DNA of 64,000 bases, from positions 3,270,501 through 3,334,500 of the forward strand of contig NZ_CP121445.1 in NCBI RefSeq assembly GCF_029689925.1, in the 5' to 3' direction. Made by a program: the position numbers and the translations under genes. The stretch is from Anaerocolumna sp. AGMB13025 (lineage in GTDB: Bacteria; Bacillota; Clostridia; Lachnospirales; Lachnospiraceae). Shown here piece after piece: positions 1 to 8,594 of this stretch; the first letter of the stretch is position 1, and each line of letters opens with the position of its first letter. The notes under the pieces were generated by a model. It worked only from the letters and a program-made list of their open reading frames with translations, was not told where the DNA came from and ran no database searches.

Positions 1-1
1 T

Positions 2-394
2 AAAGGGAAGGATAGGGAAGAGGAATCTAATACCCTGACAGATGTTCCTAAAGCACCAATACCAACCGTTGATATAATTAATTCCAAACATCCGGAACCA
101 ATGGCGGTTAGGTCAGAGGAAAACTTATCAGCTGATCTGACAGAGCAGTCGACACCAGAGGAAGAAAGCGGCAGTATCAATCCGGTATTGCTGGCATTCT
201 TAGAAGCCGGCAGTTATGAAGAAAAGCTTGCAATTTTAATGCATAAAAAGAAATTTATCAATGATAAGATTTTAAATGATATGGCAGTTTCCATTGATTG
301 TACTTTGGATGAGGGTGATATAGAAGAGAGGATTATGGAATTTGCTTTCTGTCTGCAGACCCATGCACGGTTTGAAAACAGACGTTTACGATAA
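2..394 (+). CDS. Unrecognised protein, C-terminal part only (5' end outside window)
   Basis: The frame is open from the second base of the window to the TAA, so this is the C-terminal 130 residues of a longer protein. An internal ATG at 101 exists but has no ribosome binding site, and the reading continues upstream of it. The visible part has a charged, proline-containing linker rich in Glu and Thr (about the first 60 residues), then a predicted helical domain starting near the motif NPVLLAFLEAGSYEEKL and ending in a basic tail RFENRRLR. No signal peptide or membrane segment is visible in this part. I do not recognise the family and assign no function. A bidirectional terminator follows it directly. 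Confidence 0.6.
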   Translation, partial: KGKDREEESNTLTDVPKAPIPTVDIINSKHPEPMAVRSEENLSADLTEQSTPEEESGSINPVLLAFLEAGSYEEKLAILMHKKKFINDKILNDMAVSIDCTLDEGDIEERIMEFAFCLQTHARFENRRLR

Positions 395-404
395 TTTATA
401 AAAT

Positions 405-451
405 AAAGACTAAGAGAGTATGATAAATAATTTCATATCTTCTTAGTCTTT
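405..451. terminator. Bidirectional intrinsic terminator between convergent genes
   Basis: Perfect 11-bp inverted repeat AAAGACTAAGA / TCTTAGTCTTT with a 25-nt A+T-rich loop. It lies between the ends of the plus-strand partial gene and the minus-strand ABC permease gene, so it can serve both. The terminal A/T runs give U-rich tails in either direction. Confidence 0.7.
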
Positions 452-471
452 CTGATCTTATAGCACTCTAT

Positions 472-1254
472 TTATTCTAAATTCAGCCGCTTACTAAGAA
501 TATGGTTTGTAGCTCCATAAAATACGACACAGCTGATTGCTAATAATAGTACCATTACAGGCAGCAGAATGACTAGACTGCCTTCAGAATATGGATCCGC
601 CAGATTAATAAGAGCACTGAACCCTACAATGATTAACAAAATTATTTGGATTGCCGTATAGATGCCAATGTAAGCGATAAAGGAACCCACCAGCTTCCGG
701 CCATTGAAAAGCTGTCCGATTGCTATCGATACATAAAACATTAATATATTGGCGATAAAACAGGTGATAATCAGGAGAATCATTTCGATGGTCAGTATAA
801 CAACACTGCCTCCAAAGGCATTTTGTAACTCACTAAAGCTCTCCCGTATATTCTGCAATACAAAGTCCATCCGTTCCGGAGTAGCAAATGCAATATAGGT
901 AGATACGAATAGGGCAGCAAAACTGATAACGGTCCAGAATATAGCTATGATAAGTTTTGAGGTAATCAACTGGTTTACTTTAACTGGAAGGGTAAACATC
1001 AAATAACCTTCATCCGTCATAAGATTCTTATAAAACCTGGTTACCATTAACACGGTAGTTACTATCAGGATTGCAATATTAATAGTTATAAATCCGAGAG
1101 TCAGTATACTGGAAACAACTTTCATTATGATGCTATCAGTTAAAAAGTACAGCATGATCCGGTCTAATATAGTGATACAGAATAAAATTAAATACAGGGG
1201 AACTAACATCCTGGAAGTAGCTTTTAATTCATGTTTTAATAATCTGCTTAACAT
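472..1254 (-). CDS. ABC-2-type transporter permease (YtrC/D-like)
   Basis: Integral membrane subunit of an ABC transporter, 260 residues. It has six hydrophobic segments (about residues 14-40, 47-70, 100-122, 150-178, 190-212 and 225-248), the layout of the ABC-2 permease group. No extracytoplasmic domain of note. The ATG has a strong GGAGGT site 6 nt upstream, and the start overlaps the end of the ATPase gene by 7 nt, showing translational coupling. Context of GntR regulator, ATPase and permease on one strand matches the B. subtilis ytr type of operon, which responds to cell-wall antibiotics. The substrate cannot be read from the sequence; antibiotic or lipid-related export is an inference from the operon type. 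Confidence 0.8.
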   Translation of the reverse strand: MLSRLLKHELKATSRMLVPLYLILFCITILDRIMLYFLTDSIIMKVVSSILTLGFITINIAILIVTTVLMVTRFYKNLMTDEGYLMFTLPVKVNQLITSKLIIAIFWTVISFAALFVSTYIAFATPERMDFVLQNIRESFSELQNAFGGSVVILTIEMILLIITCFIANILMFYVSIAIGQLFNGRKLVGSFIAYIGIYTAIQIILLIIVGFSALINLADPYSEGSLVILLPVMVLLLAISCVVFYGATNHILSKRLNLE

Positions 1255-1976
1255 TTAAATACCTCCCTGAATAAAGAATCGATGGATTTACCTTCTTTGG
1301 TACGTACCTCATCTACCGGTGAATGCAGAGTGATTTTGCCGTCTTTGATAAATATTACTTCATCCAGTACATTCTCGATATCCGCGATAAGATGAGTGGA
1401 GATTAGGACTGTTGCATTCTCATTATAATTTGATATGATTGTATTTAGTATATAGTCTCTGGAGGCTGGGTCTACACCGCCTATAGGTTCATCTAGGCAA
1501 TAAAGGTCCGCCTTTCTGCTCATGACTAGAATCAGCTGGACTTTTTCTTTCGTACCTTTTGACATGGCTTTAAGGCGTTTTTTCGAATCAATCTGAAGTC
1601 GGGAGAGCATATCATAAGCCTTACTTGAATCAAAATCTGCATAGAAATCCTGAAAGAATTGAATTGTTTCCTTTACAGTCATCCATTCGGCAAGATAAGT
1701 CCGTTCAGGAAGATAAGATATTATCTTTTTGCTTTCTGTTCCCGGAGTAAAACCTGCAATGGTAATTGATCCGGAATCCGGCACTAAAAGACCGTTAATT
1801 AATTTTAGTAAAGTTGTTTTTCCGCTTCCATTTGGACCTAGAAGACCTACAATACGTCCTCGTTCCAAAGTAAGGCTGACTTCATTAAGGGCATAAAAGT
1901 CGGAATATTTCTTGATTATTGTGTTACATTCCAATAGGGTATTCATATTTTTTACCGTAAGTATCATACCGCTCAT
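1248..1976 (-). CDS. ABC transporter ATP-binding protein (YtrB-like)
   Basis: Cytoplasmic nucleotide-binding subunit for the adjacent permease. Walker A GPNGSGKTT lies near residue 48, the signature is the divergent MSKGTKEKVQ in place of LSGGQ, Walker B is LYCLDEPIGGVD, and the switch His is in STHLIAD. The variant signature is common in the YtrB/EcsA-like ABC-2 group. The start is uncertain. ATGs at 1976, 1967 and 1946 are in frame and none has a good ribosome binding site. The last (MNTLLECN) fits family length well and would leave the inverted repeat at 1961-1995 in untranslated RNA. The family call is firm; the first ten residues are not. Confidence 0.85.
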   Translation of the reverse strand: MSGMILTVKNMNTLLECNTIIKKYSDFYALNEVSLTLERGRIVGLLGPNGSGKTTLLKLINGLLVPDSGSITIAGFTPGTESKKIISYLPERTYLAEWMTVKETIQFFQDFYADFDSSKAYDMLSRLQIDSKKRLKAMSKGTKEKVQLILVMSRKADLYCLDEPIGGVDPASRDYILNTIISNYNENATVLISTHLIADIENVLDEVIFIKDGKITLHSPVDEVRTKEGKSIDSLFREVFKC

Positions 1977-1995
1977 ACCGCCGACAGTATGATAC
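1961..1995. promoter_or_regulatory. Inverted repeat at the 5' end of the ABC ATPase gene
   Basis: GTATCATAC and GTATGATAC form a perfect 9-bp inverted repeat separated by 17 nt. It surrounds the first candidate start codon of the ATPase gene. It may be an RNA hairpin limiting translation or a second regulator site. Its position argues for the downstream ATG at 1946 as the true start. Function is inferred. Confidence 0.4.
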
Positions 1996-2004
1996 TGCCA
2001 TTAT

Positions 2005-2054
2005 AATTGAAAGAAGGTTTAATGGCATTCCTTTCCTTATATTTTCTTTCAATT
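2005..2054. repeat. Inverted repeat in the gntR-ATPase gap
   Basis: AATTGAAAGAA and TTCTTTCAATT are perfect 11-bp arms with a 28-nt loop in the 171-bp gap between gntR and the ATPase gene. This could attenuate or separate regulator and transporter transcripts. The TTGAAAGAA core recurs in the repeats upstream of vanT. Confidence 0.45.
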
Positions 2055-2147
2055 TCTATTTATATAGGAAATCAAAGTGTTTAAATAAAAAATTATTAAA
2101 GTTAGTTTTCAAATAGTTTATAACTAAAATTTCTTTACTAATGTTTA

Positions 2148-2525
2148 CTATGGATTTTTTTCGGTATCCTTAACAGTCTCTGTGATTAATGTAAGTATGT
2201 CTTTCGTATCAAACCCTAACTGTTTCATCCTTTCCAGAAAATCCAGTATCTGCTGCTTGGCCGACTGGCTTTTGAGTTTTTTTATCATGAGTTCGTCGGA
2301 GGTTATATATTTTCCGCTGGTTCTATTGGTGTAGATTAGTTCGGTCCGCTCAAGTTCTGTCAATGCTTTTTGCATGGTATTTGGATTTACAGCAGCTTCG
2401 GAAGCTAAATCCCTGACAGAAGGAAGCTTATCACCTGGTTTAAAGTAACCCGAGATGATTCCTGCCTGTATCTGCTCGATGAGTTGGATATAAACAGGAC
2501 GTTCTGAATTAATATCCCATTGCAT
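2148..2525 (-). CDS. GntR-family transcriptional regulator, YtrA subfamily
   Basis: DNA-binding repressor of the operon it heads. At 125 residues it has the short YtrA form: an N-terminal winged helix (residues about 8-75, with PVYIQLIEQIQAGI, GDKLPSVRDLA and NPNTMQKALTELE typical of GntR) and a short helical C-terminus instead of a large effector domain. The ATG is preceded by AAGGAG at good spacing. A consensus promoter and a dyad at the transcription start lie just upstream, so autorepression is likely. In YtrA-type operons induction follows cell-wall stress; that part is family knowledge and is not shown here. Confidence 0.9.
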   Translation of the reverse strand: MQWDINSERPVYIQLIEQIQAGIISGYFKPGDKLPSVRDLASEAAVNPNTMQKALTELERTELIYTNRTSGKYITSDELMIKKLKSQSAKQQILDFLERMKQLGFDTKDILTLITETVKDTEKNP

Positions 2526-2560
2526 GTTACTGCTCCTTTCTTGATAGTAATTGTATTACT

Positions 2561-2578
2561 GTATTAACTGCTTAATAC
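2561..2578. promoter_or_regulatory. Putative GntR operator
   Basis: GTATTAACTGCTTAATAC is a perfect 7-bp dyad with a 4-nt centre. It lies immediately downstream of the -10 box of the minus-strand gntR promoter, where a bound dimer would block initiation. The position makes it the best candidate for autoregulation. Confidence 0.65.
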
Positions 2579-2579
2579 A

Positions 2580-2608
2580 ATAATACATCAAGTGTATATT
2601 ATTGTCAA
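2580..2608 (-). promoter_or_regulatory. Sigma-A-type promoter of the gntR-ABC operon
   Basis: On the minus strand TTGACA (2603-2608) and TATTAT (2580-2585) are separated by exactly 17 bp. This is a near-consensus vegetative promoter and is followed directly by the dyad. Confidence 0.7.
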
Positions 2609-2753
2609 TTACAATCATAAAGATTTTATAAAATATTTTCATTATATATATTTTCCAGGGGAATGGAAAAGGGCTGTTTGCAGTACAGCTGAGTCAAAGC
2701 TACGTTTTAATTTATAGGGTCAGCAGTAAGACTGGCAATCTGCAATTTTTTAT

Positions 2754-2782
2754 TTGATATTATGGGATATTGTGGTTATAAT
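2754..2782 (+). promoter_or_regulatory. Sigma-A-type promoter of the bce-like operon
   Basis: TTGATA and TATAAT with a 17-bp spacer, ending about 38 bp before the response-regulator start. A GGAGG ribosome binding site follows before the ATG. Confidence 0.65.
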
Positions 2783-2820
2783 TCAGTATAGAAAAGATAA
2801 TTGATTGCCTGGAGGTTACT

Positions 2821-3495
2821 ATGTATCAAATATTAATCGTAGAGGATGATATCACGATTGCCTCTCTTTTAAATGAAAATATAAAAAAGTGGGGGTTTGA
2901 TTCCAGTTATGTTTCGGATTTTAATCATATATTGGAGGAATACCAGACAAAAAAGCCCCATCTGATCCTCTTGGATATATCGTTACCCTTTTATAATGGC
3001 TATTACTGGTGCAGCGAGCTAAGAAAGATATCTAACGTCCCTATTATATTTTTGTCTTCCCACTCTGAGAATCTGGATATCGTTATGGCTATGAATATGG
3101 GAGGGGATGATTACATCACAAAGCCGTTTTCACTTGACATAGTAATCGCCAAAATACAAGCGGTCTTAAGAAGAACCTATGCTTATTATCAGGAACTACA
3201 TACCCTGGAAGTAAATGGTGTACTGCTTAACTTAAACGATACCTCCTTAAGCTACCAAAATACAAAGATCGAACTTACAAAAAATGAGTTTAAAATTATC
3301 AGGCTCCTGATGGAAAAAAAGAATGAAATCGTGTCCCGGGAAGAAATTATGAAAAGTTTATGGGACAGTGACAGTTTTATTGATGACAATACCCTGACGG
3401 TTAATGTGAACCGTCTTAGAAAAAAGCTGGAGGATAAAGGGCTTTTCGATTTTATCCTTACAAAAAAGGGAATGGGGTATCTAGTTCATGATTAA
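2821..3495 (+). CDS. OmpR-family response regulator, BceR-like
   Basis: Transcription factor of a peptide-antibiotic sensing module, 224 residues. Receiver domain residues 1-120 with acidic pocket E8/D9/D10, phosphoacceptor D52 in LILLDISLP and the conserved KPF near residue 101; winged-helix DNA-binding domain from about 128 to the end (LTKNEFKIIRLLME and VNVNRLRKKLE). GGAGG lies just upstream of the ATG. The stop overlaps the kinase start by 8 nt. Order regulator, kinase, ATPase, FtsX permease is that of Bce modules, in which the phosphorylated regulator turns on the transporter genes. The target promoter is not visible here beyond the operon's own. Confidence 0.9.
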   Translation: MYQILIVEDDITIASLLNENIKKWGFDSSYVSDFNHILEEYQTKKPHLILLDISLPFYNGYYWCSELRKISNVPIIFLSSHSENLDIVMAMNMGGDDYITKPFSLDIVIAKIQAVLRRTYAYYQELHTLEVNGVLLNLNDTSLSYQNTKIELTKNEFKIIRLLMEKKNEIVSREEIMKSLWDSDSFIDDNTLTVNVNRLRKKLEDKGLFDFILTKKGMGYLVHD

Positions 3496-4468
3496 GAGAT
3501 ATGTCAAGTACAGAAAATCATACTTTTTCTTATTTCTGAGTGTTGTTATCTTTTTCCCTTTTATCCACTTTTTGTACCGGTTTCCAATGGAATCCATTAT
3601 TTACAGCTGTATCATATTTACTTTCTTTTTTCTGGTATGGCTTTTCATAGATGGATATTATTACCGTAGTAAAATCCATAGGTTAGACCTTCTGGTTGAT
3701 GAGTTAACCGGTAATAATCAGGACATGCCCCTGGCAGAGAATATGATTGAGGAAAAATATCAGATCATGATTGAAACTCTTTACCAATTATTAAAAGATA
3801 ATGCTCTTGGGATGGAGAATGCTCACTCAGAACAGATGGAATATTATACCATGTGGGTGCATCAGATTAAAACCCCCATTTCAGCCATGCGATTAGCATT
3901 GCAAAGCAGGGAAATAGCTGATACTAATATTATTGATCAGGAGTTATTTAAAATCGAACAATATGTAGAAATGGCCCTGCAGTATATAAAAATAGGACAG
4001 CTTTCTTCTGATTTGGTTATCAGAGAATATCCCCTAAAAGATATCGTATATGCCAGTGTTAAAAAGTATGCCACTTTATTTATCTATAAAAAGCTGTCCA
4101 TTGACATTGGGGATTGCTGCGTTAAGGTTTTAACCGACAGTAAATGGCTTTCTTTTATTCTTGAACAATTATTATCCAACGCTGTAAAATATACGAACCT
4201 TGGTGGAGTTCGCATCTATCTTAAGGAGGATGCCTTGGTTATTGAGGATACGGGAATTGGTATTCGGGCAGAGGATATGGAACGGATCTTTGAAAAAGGG
4301 TACACCGGATATAATGGAAGACTGGACAAAAAGGCTAGTGGAATTGGATTGTACCTGGTAAAAAAGGTTGCGGATTCTCTGTCCTTAAAGGTCTCCGTCA
4401 GTTCAGAGACAGGAGTGGGTACGATTGTAGTATTAACATTTCCTAAGAGGGATATGTTCTTAGAATAA
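3488..4468 (+). CDS. Intramembrane-sensing histidine kinase, BceS-like
   Basis: Partner kinase of the preceding regulator, 326 residues. Two closely spaced membrane helices (about 14-32 and 37-55) with almost no extracellular loop mark the intramembrane-sensing class, which senses through the cognate ABC transporter instead of by binding a ligand itself. The phosphorylated His is in MWVHQIKTPISAM (about residue 127). The ATPase domain has the N box LLSNAVKYT and G boxes DTGIGI and ASGIGLYL. It overlaps the regulator gene by 8 nt. The stop is about 140 bp before the ABC genes, so those may also have their own promoter. Confidence 0.9.
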   Translation: MIKRYVKYRKSYFFLFLSVVIFFPFIHFLYRFPMESIIYSCIIFTFFFLVWLFIDGYYYRSKIHRLDLLVDELTGNNQDMPLAENMIEEKYQIMIETLYQLLKDNALGMENAHSEQMEYYTMWVHQIKTPISAMRLALQSREIADTNIIDQELFKIEQYVEMALQYIKIGQLSSDLVIREYPLKDIVYASVKKYATLFIYKKLSIDIGDCCVKVLTDSKWLSFILEQLLSNAVKYTNLGGVRIYLKEDALVIEDTGIGIRAEDMERIFEKGYTGYNGRLDKKASGIGLYLVKKVADSLSLKVSVSSETGVGTIVVLTFPKRDMFLE

Positions 4469-4612
4469 TGCAATGTGACATTATTGTAAGTTTAAAAAGG
4501 TAAAATGTAATGTAGTTCTATGGCAGGGCATTCCAGTTTTTTTTATAATGCTGTTATGTGTTTTAGGATTTTAAAATGGAATGGTATTATAAAAGAAAGG
4601 AAGGATATACCG

Positions 4613-5380
4613 ATGGAATTATTACAAGTTAAAAATTTGAAAAAAGTATACAATACCCGCTTGGGAGGGCAGCAGTTTACTGCATTAAAAAGTGTTTCCT
4701 TTGAAATTTCAAAAGGAGAATTTGTCGCAATTATGGGAGCGTCGGGCTCCGGCAAAACAACATTATTAAATATTATTGCCTCCCTTGATAAGGCAACGGG
4801 AGGAGACATTATATTAGAAGGTAAAAGTTTAAAAGAAATCAAGGATAGGGAATTATCCGCCTTCAGAAGGAAAAATCTTGGCTTTGTATTTCAGGATTTC
4901 AACCTGTTAGATACGTTTTCCGTTAAGGATAATATTTTACTGCCTCTGGTCTTATCCGGTGAGAATATTGATACAATGGAAAACAAATTAAAACCCTTAG
5001 CTCTGCGGCTTGGACTTGAGCACCTGCTTCATAAATTTCCTTATGAAGTATCCGGTGGTGAAAAGCAGAGAACTGCTATGGCAAGAGCAGTTATAACAGA
5101 GCCAAAACTAATTCTTGCAGATGAACCTACCGGTGCATTGGACTCGAAAGCCTCTGCCAAGGTGTTAAGCTTGTTTGAAGAACTGCATCAGAATGGTCAG
5201 ACCATAATGATGGTGACTCACAGCTCCATGGCTGCCAGCCATGCCTCCAGAGTATTATTTATTAAAGATGGGGAATTGTTCAGCCAGTTGTACCGCGGCA
5301 AGGATACCAATAGGGAATTCTTTGATAAAATTGTATCCAATCTCTCTGTCTTATCAGAGGGAGGTGTTGACATTGGATAA
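4613..5380 (+). CDS. ABC transporter ATP-binding protein, BceA-like
   Basis: Nucleotide-binding subunit of a Bce-type antimicrobial peptide transporter, 255 residues. Walker A GASGSGKTT, Q-loop VFQDFNLL, signature VSGGEKQR, Walker [13 protein letters not shown] and the switch His in VTHSS are all intact. The ATG at 4613 is chosen because AAGGAAGGA lies 10 nt upstream and family proteins begin with MELLQVKNLKKVY-like sequence; the frame extends 31 codons further upstream without a ribosome site. The last codons overlap the permease start by 8 nt. With BceB it would remove peptides such as bacitracin-like or lantibiotic compounds from their lipid targets; the actual ligand is unknown. Confidence 0.9.
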   Translation: MELLQVKNLKKVYNTRLGGQQFTALKSVSFEISKGEFVAIMGASGSGKTTLLNIIASLDKATGGDIILEGKSLKEIKDRELSAFRRKNLGFVFQDFNLLDTFSVKDNILLPLVLSGENIDTMENKLKPLALRLGLEHLLHKFPYEVSGGEKQRTAMARAVITEPKLILADEPTGALDSKASAKVLSLFEELHQNGQTIMMVTHSSMAASHASRVLFIKDGELFSQLYRGKDTNREFFDKIVSNLSVLSEGGVDIG

Positions 5381-7370
5381 GAATTTCTTTTTTCAAATGG
5401 CACTTACAAATATAAAGAGAGATAAAAGAATGTATCTGCCCTTTGGCATTGCTTCTACGGCTTTTGTAAGTATTTATTTTATGGTGGTTACCATTATGTA
5501 TTCCAAAGGGATTGCAGATGTTCCGGCAGGCCGAAATCTGCAGATGATGTTTAGTATCGGTATGGTAATCATGAATGTGATGACCGTGATTTTTATGCTG
5601 TATATTAACAGTTTTTTGATTAAACGCCGAAAAAAAGAATTTGGTCTATACGGCATACTGGGATTGGAAAAGCGTCATGTAGGTAAGGTTATTTTATGGG
5701 AGAATTTCATAATCAGTATGGGTTCTGTCATACTGGGAATCCTATTTGGTATTATCTTTGGCAAATTAATTTTTCTTATTATTTTTTATTCCCTGAAAGT
5801 ATCTGCCCACAGCAGATTTATTTTACCCCCCAAAGCATTTGCTTACACGGTTATGTTATTTTTGGGTATATTTATTGTGACTTCCATTTTTAATCTGCTG
5901 CAGGTAAGCCTGGCTAATCCCATAGATTTATTAAAAGGGGACCGTATGGGCGAAAAAAAAGCGAGGTTCATTCTGGCAAAAACCTTCCTGGGAACCGTTT
6001 TACTGGGGTGGGCTTATTATTCGGCGGCAACAGTCAATAGTGCTTTAACAGCGCTGGTGCAGTTTATGTTAGCCGTATTGGCTGTAATAGCAGCAACCTT
6101 TTTACTTTTTGAAGCGGGAAGTTTAGTTATTTTAACTATATTAAAGAATAAAAAAAAGATATATTATAAGTCAAATAATTTCATTGCCATATCAGGATTG
6201 TTTCACCGTATGAAGCAGAATGCAGCGGGACTCGCATCAATTTGCATTTTAGCTACCATGGTTTTAGTAACGGTATCTACTTGTACGGCTCTTTACTTAG
6301 GTCAGGAGGATATGTTAAAACAATTAAATCCCAATGATATGGAAATACAGATGAGAGGTGAGGTAACCCCAGGTCAGGAAAAACAACTTAATGAGTTGAT
6401 TACCAAGCTGACAGATCAGAATAAGGTTACTATTACGAATGACTACAGTTATGATTCCATAATTACCTCTCTGCTGCTTAAAGACGGAACTTTCCTGCCT
6501 GTTAAGCCCAAAGATATAAATTCTGGTTCCACTGAAATCATCGAACATATGCGCAGTATTAAGGTTATAACCCTAAAGGAGTATAATGAAATCTGTGGCA
6601 GGGAAGAAATCCTTCAAAAGAATGAAATCCTGGTGCTGACAGGTCATGAACCAAACAAAGAACACATTAATACTGTAATAGCCGGGAGATACAAAGTGAA
6701 AGCCCTGGTGCCGGATACGAGGTTTGTTGCAGGTAAAAACAGTGAAGAAGATTCTACTTATTTTTTCGTTGTATCAGATAAGGAGGAGGGATTTAAACTT
6801 CTTGATTTATTAAATGCTGATAAGAATCAGACTGAAAACAAGCGGATAAAAGTACTCAGCCTGGAGGGGAATAAGAGTGACCTGACGGTTTATGCCAAGG
6901 ACATAAGAGTAGAAAGCCTTAAAATTAAAAATGTAATCGGCTTTCAATCCATATATACCTCAAGAGAAGAAGGGTATGGAATATATGGCGGACTCCTTTT
7001 CCTTGGAATCTTTTTTACGGTTTTATTTTTAGTGGCTACGGTGTTAATTATATATTTTAAACAAATTTCAGAAGGTTATGATGATAAGGAACGATTTATA
7101 ATTTTACAGAAAGTCGGAATGGATGACCTAGAAGTGAAGCGGACCATTAATAAGCAGATATTAATTGTGTTTTTCCTGCCGCTTTTTGGCGCACTACTTC
7201 ATGTAACGATGGCCAGACACATGATAATAAAGCTTTTGCAGGCATTCTACTTATATAATACTATGTTAACAACCCTTTGTTTGGCTGTTACCTGCCTGAT
7301 CTTTATACTGGCTTATATCCTTGTCTATGGGATAACAGCAAAAACTTATTATAAAATTGTTAAATGGTAA
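5373..7370 (+). CDS. FtsX-type ABC permease, BceB-like
   Basis: Membrane subunit of the Bce-like transporter, 665 residues, the usual size. Helices are visible near 20-40, 55-80, 105-135, 150-172, 195-225, 232-250 and 275-305. A large extracytoplasmic domain of about 220 residues follows (from about TALYLGQEDM to IGFQSIYT), then three or four C-terminal helices. The single big loop between helices 7 and 8 is the ligand-sensing hallmark of BceB. The chosen start is TTG at 5373, with GAGGGAGGTG 6-15 nt upstream and an 8-nt overlap with the ATPase gene; earlier ATGs in this frame lie inside that gene without a ribosome site. No bacteriocin genes lie nearby, so defence or wall-stress sensing is more likely than self-immunity. 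Confidence 0.9.
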   Translation: MDKNFFFQMALTNIKRDKRMYLPFGIASTAFVSIYFMVVTIMYSKGIADVPAGRNLQMMFSIGMVIMNVMTVIFMLYINSFLIKRRKKEFGLYGILGLEKRHVGKVILWENFIISMGSVILGILFGIIFGKLIFLIIFYSLKVSAHSRFILPPKAFAYTVMLFLGIFIVTSIFNLLQVSLANPIDLLKGDRMGEKKARFILAKTFLGTVLLGWAYYSAATVNSALTALVQFMLAVLAVIAATFLLFEAGSLVILTILKNKKKIYYKSNNFIAISGLFHRMKQNAAGLASICILATMVLVTVSTCTALYLGQEDMLKQLNPNDMEIQMRGEVTPGQEKQLNELITKLTDQNKVTITNDYSYDSIITSLLLKDGTFLPVKPKDINSGSTEIIEHMRSIKVITLKEYNEICGREEILQKNEILVLTGHEPNKEHINTVIAGRYKVKALVPDTRFVAGKNSEEDSTYFFVVSDKEEGFKLLDLLNADKNQTENKRIKVLSLEGNKSDLTVYAKDIRVESLKIKNVIGFQSIYTSREEGYGIYGGLLFLGIFFTVLFLVATVLIIYFKQISEGYDDKERFIILQKVGMDDLEVKRTINKQILIVFFLPLFGALLHVTMARHMIIKLLQAFYLYNTMLTTLCLAVTCLIFILAYILVYGITAKTYYKIVKW

Positions 7371-7556
7371 CCTGTTTTTATGAGTTGATGAAAATTACCT
7401 TATGCTGTATAACGCCTTAAATATGATTGCCTAGAACACTCCATAGGTTCAGATTATTATGTCTTTAATCCCGTTAGCACTTATTAAATAAATAAGCATA
7501 TGATACTTTGAATGCACTAATACGATGATGATTAACAGGAGCTGATTGAATTTAAA

Positions 7557-7616
7557 ACTCCCTCTGCAAAACAAAACGTTCAAGGGAGGGAGTGAGAAAT
7601 ACGCTTTTTCTCACTC
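7557..7616 (+). promoter_or_regulatory. Two overlapping hairpins in the punA leader
   Basis: ACTCCCTC (7557-7564) pairs with GAGGGAGT (7586-7593), and GAGTGAGAAA (7590-7599) pairs with TTTCTCACTC (7607-7616). The two perfect stems share the four bases 7590-7593, so they compete. This sits 76 nt before punA in a 321-bp gap. The second stem lacks a U-run, so it is not a simple terminator. I see no purine riboswitch core here. The rest of the gap, 7371-7556, holds nothing I recognise. Confidence 0.45.
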
Positions 7617-7691
7617 TGATTTGAGGCAGTAAACCGTCTGTGGCAGATGATTTAAGATATGGAACTAATTTGAATAAAAGAGGAGATTAAC

Positions 7692-8525
7692 ATGAATCCA
7701 GTTTATGATAAGCTAAGCAGGTGTTATGAAAGTTTTAAGGAAAAGATTAATTTTAAACCAAAGATTGCCCTGGTATTAGGGTCCGGACTGGGAGATTATG
7801 CGGACAGCATTCAGATCACAGCGGTGCTGGATTACAGCGAAATTGAAGGTTTTCCGGTTTCTACAGTAACAGGCCATAAGGGAAGATTTGTATTTGGATA
7901 TATAGACAGGGTGCCGGTAGTGATTATGCAGGGAAGGATTCATTATTATGAAGGATACCAGATTTCAGAGGTGGTACTGCCTATAAGACTTATGAAGCTA
8001 ATGGGGGCAGAGGTTTTATTTCTGACTAATGCGGCCGGAGGTGTCAATTATTTTTATAAAAGCGGTGATTTCATGATGATTACCGACCATATATCAAATT
8101 TTGTACCATCACCGTTAATTGGGGAGAATATGGAGGAGTTAGGATTACGTTTTCCGGATATGAGCCATGTTTATGATCTTAGGTTACAAGATATTATCCG
8201 CAGTACTGCAGAAAATTTAAATATACCTCTTCAGGAAGGTATTTATCTTCAACTGACCGGACCGAATTATGAAACACCCCATGAGGTGAAAATGTGCAGA
8301 ATCTTAGGAGCCGATGCAGTTGGAATGAGTACGGCCTGTGAAGCAGTGGCTGCTAATCATATGGGTATGAAAATCTGCGGAATTTCCTGTATATCCAATC
8401 TGTGTGCCGGTATGACGGAACAAACCCTGACCCATGAGGAAGTACAGGCAACAGCTGAGTGTGTTTCACCTTTATTTAAAGTACTCATTACAGAAACAAT
8501 TATTAATATTGGAAAAGACCTGTAA
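7692..8525 (+). CDS. punA: Purine nucleoside phosphorylase (trimeric type I)
   Basis: Cytosolic purine salvage enzyme that splits inosine, guanosine or their deoxy forms with phosphate into base and (deoxy)ribose-1-phosphate. At 277 residues it matches the trimeric PNP family. The N-terminal phosphate-binding motif is LGSGLG (about residue 29-34), the phosphate and substrate region contains GHKGRF and MQGRIHYYEGY, the TNAAGG strand is at about 114, and GPNYETPHEV plus DAVGMSTACEAV form the purine pocket. The ATG has AGAGGAG at 6 nt. It stands alone between a structured leader and a strong terminator, so it is probably a single-gene unit. Adenosine is normally a poor substrate for this type. 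Confidence 0.95.
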   Translation: MNPVYDKLSRCYESFKEKINFKPKIALVLGSGLGDYADSIQITAVLDYSEIEGFPVSTVTGHKGRFVFGYIDRVPVVIMQGRIHYYEGYQISEVVLPIRLMKLMGAEVLFLTNAAGGVNYFYKSGDFMMITDHISNFVPSPLIGENMEELGLRFPDMSHVYDLRLQDIIRSTAENLNIPLQEGIYLQLTGPNYETPHEVKMCRILGADAVGMSTACEAVAANHMGMKICGISCISNLCAGMTEQTLTHEEVQATAECVSPLFKVLITETIINIGKDL

Positions 8526-8533
8526 TAAATCGT

Positions 8534-8594
8534 AAGGCTGCTGCAGATTCCCATATAGTTAAACTTGGGAAATAAATTATGCGCAGCCTTTTTC
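8534..8594 (+). terminator. Intrinsic terminator after punA
   Basis: AAGGCTGC / GCAGCCTT outer arms enclose a second stem TTCCCA / TGGGAA, followed by a T-run. The two-stem form is unusual but the outer stem and U-tail are convincing. Confidence 0.75.

Noticed and set aside
7371..7691. Purine riboswitch before punA
   Set aside because: The conserved core elements of the three-way junction are not present; only simple hairpins are seen.
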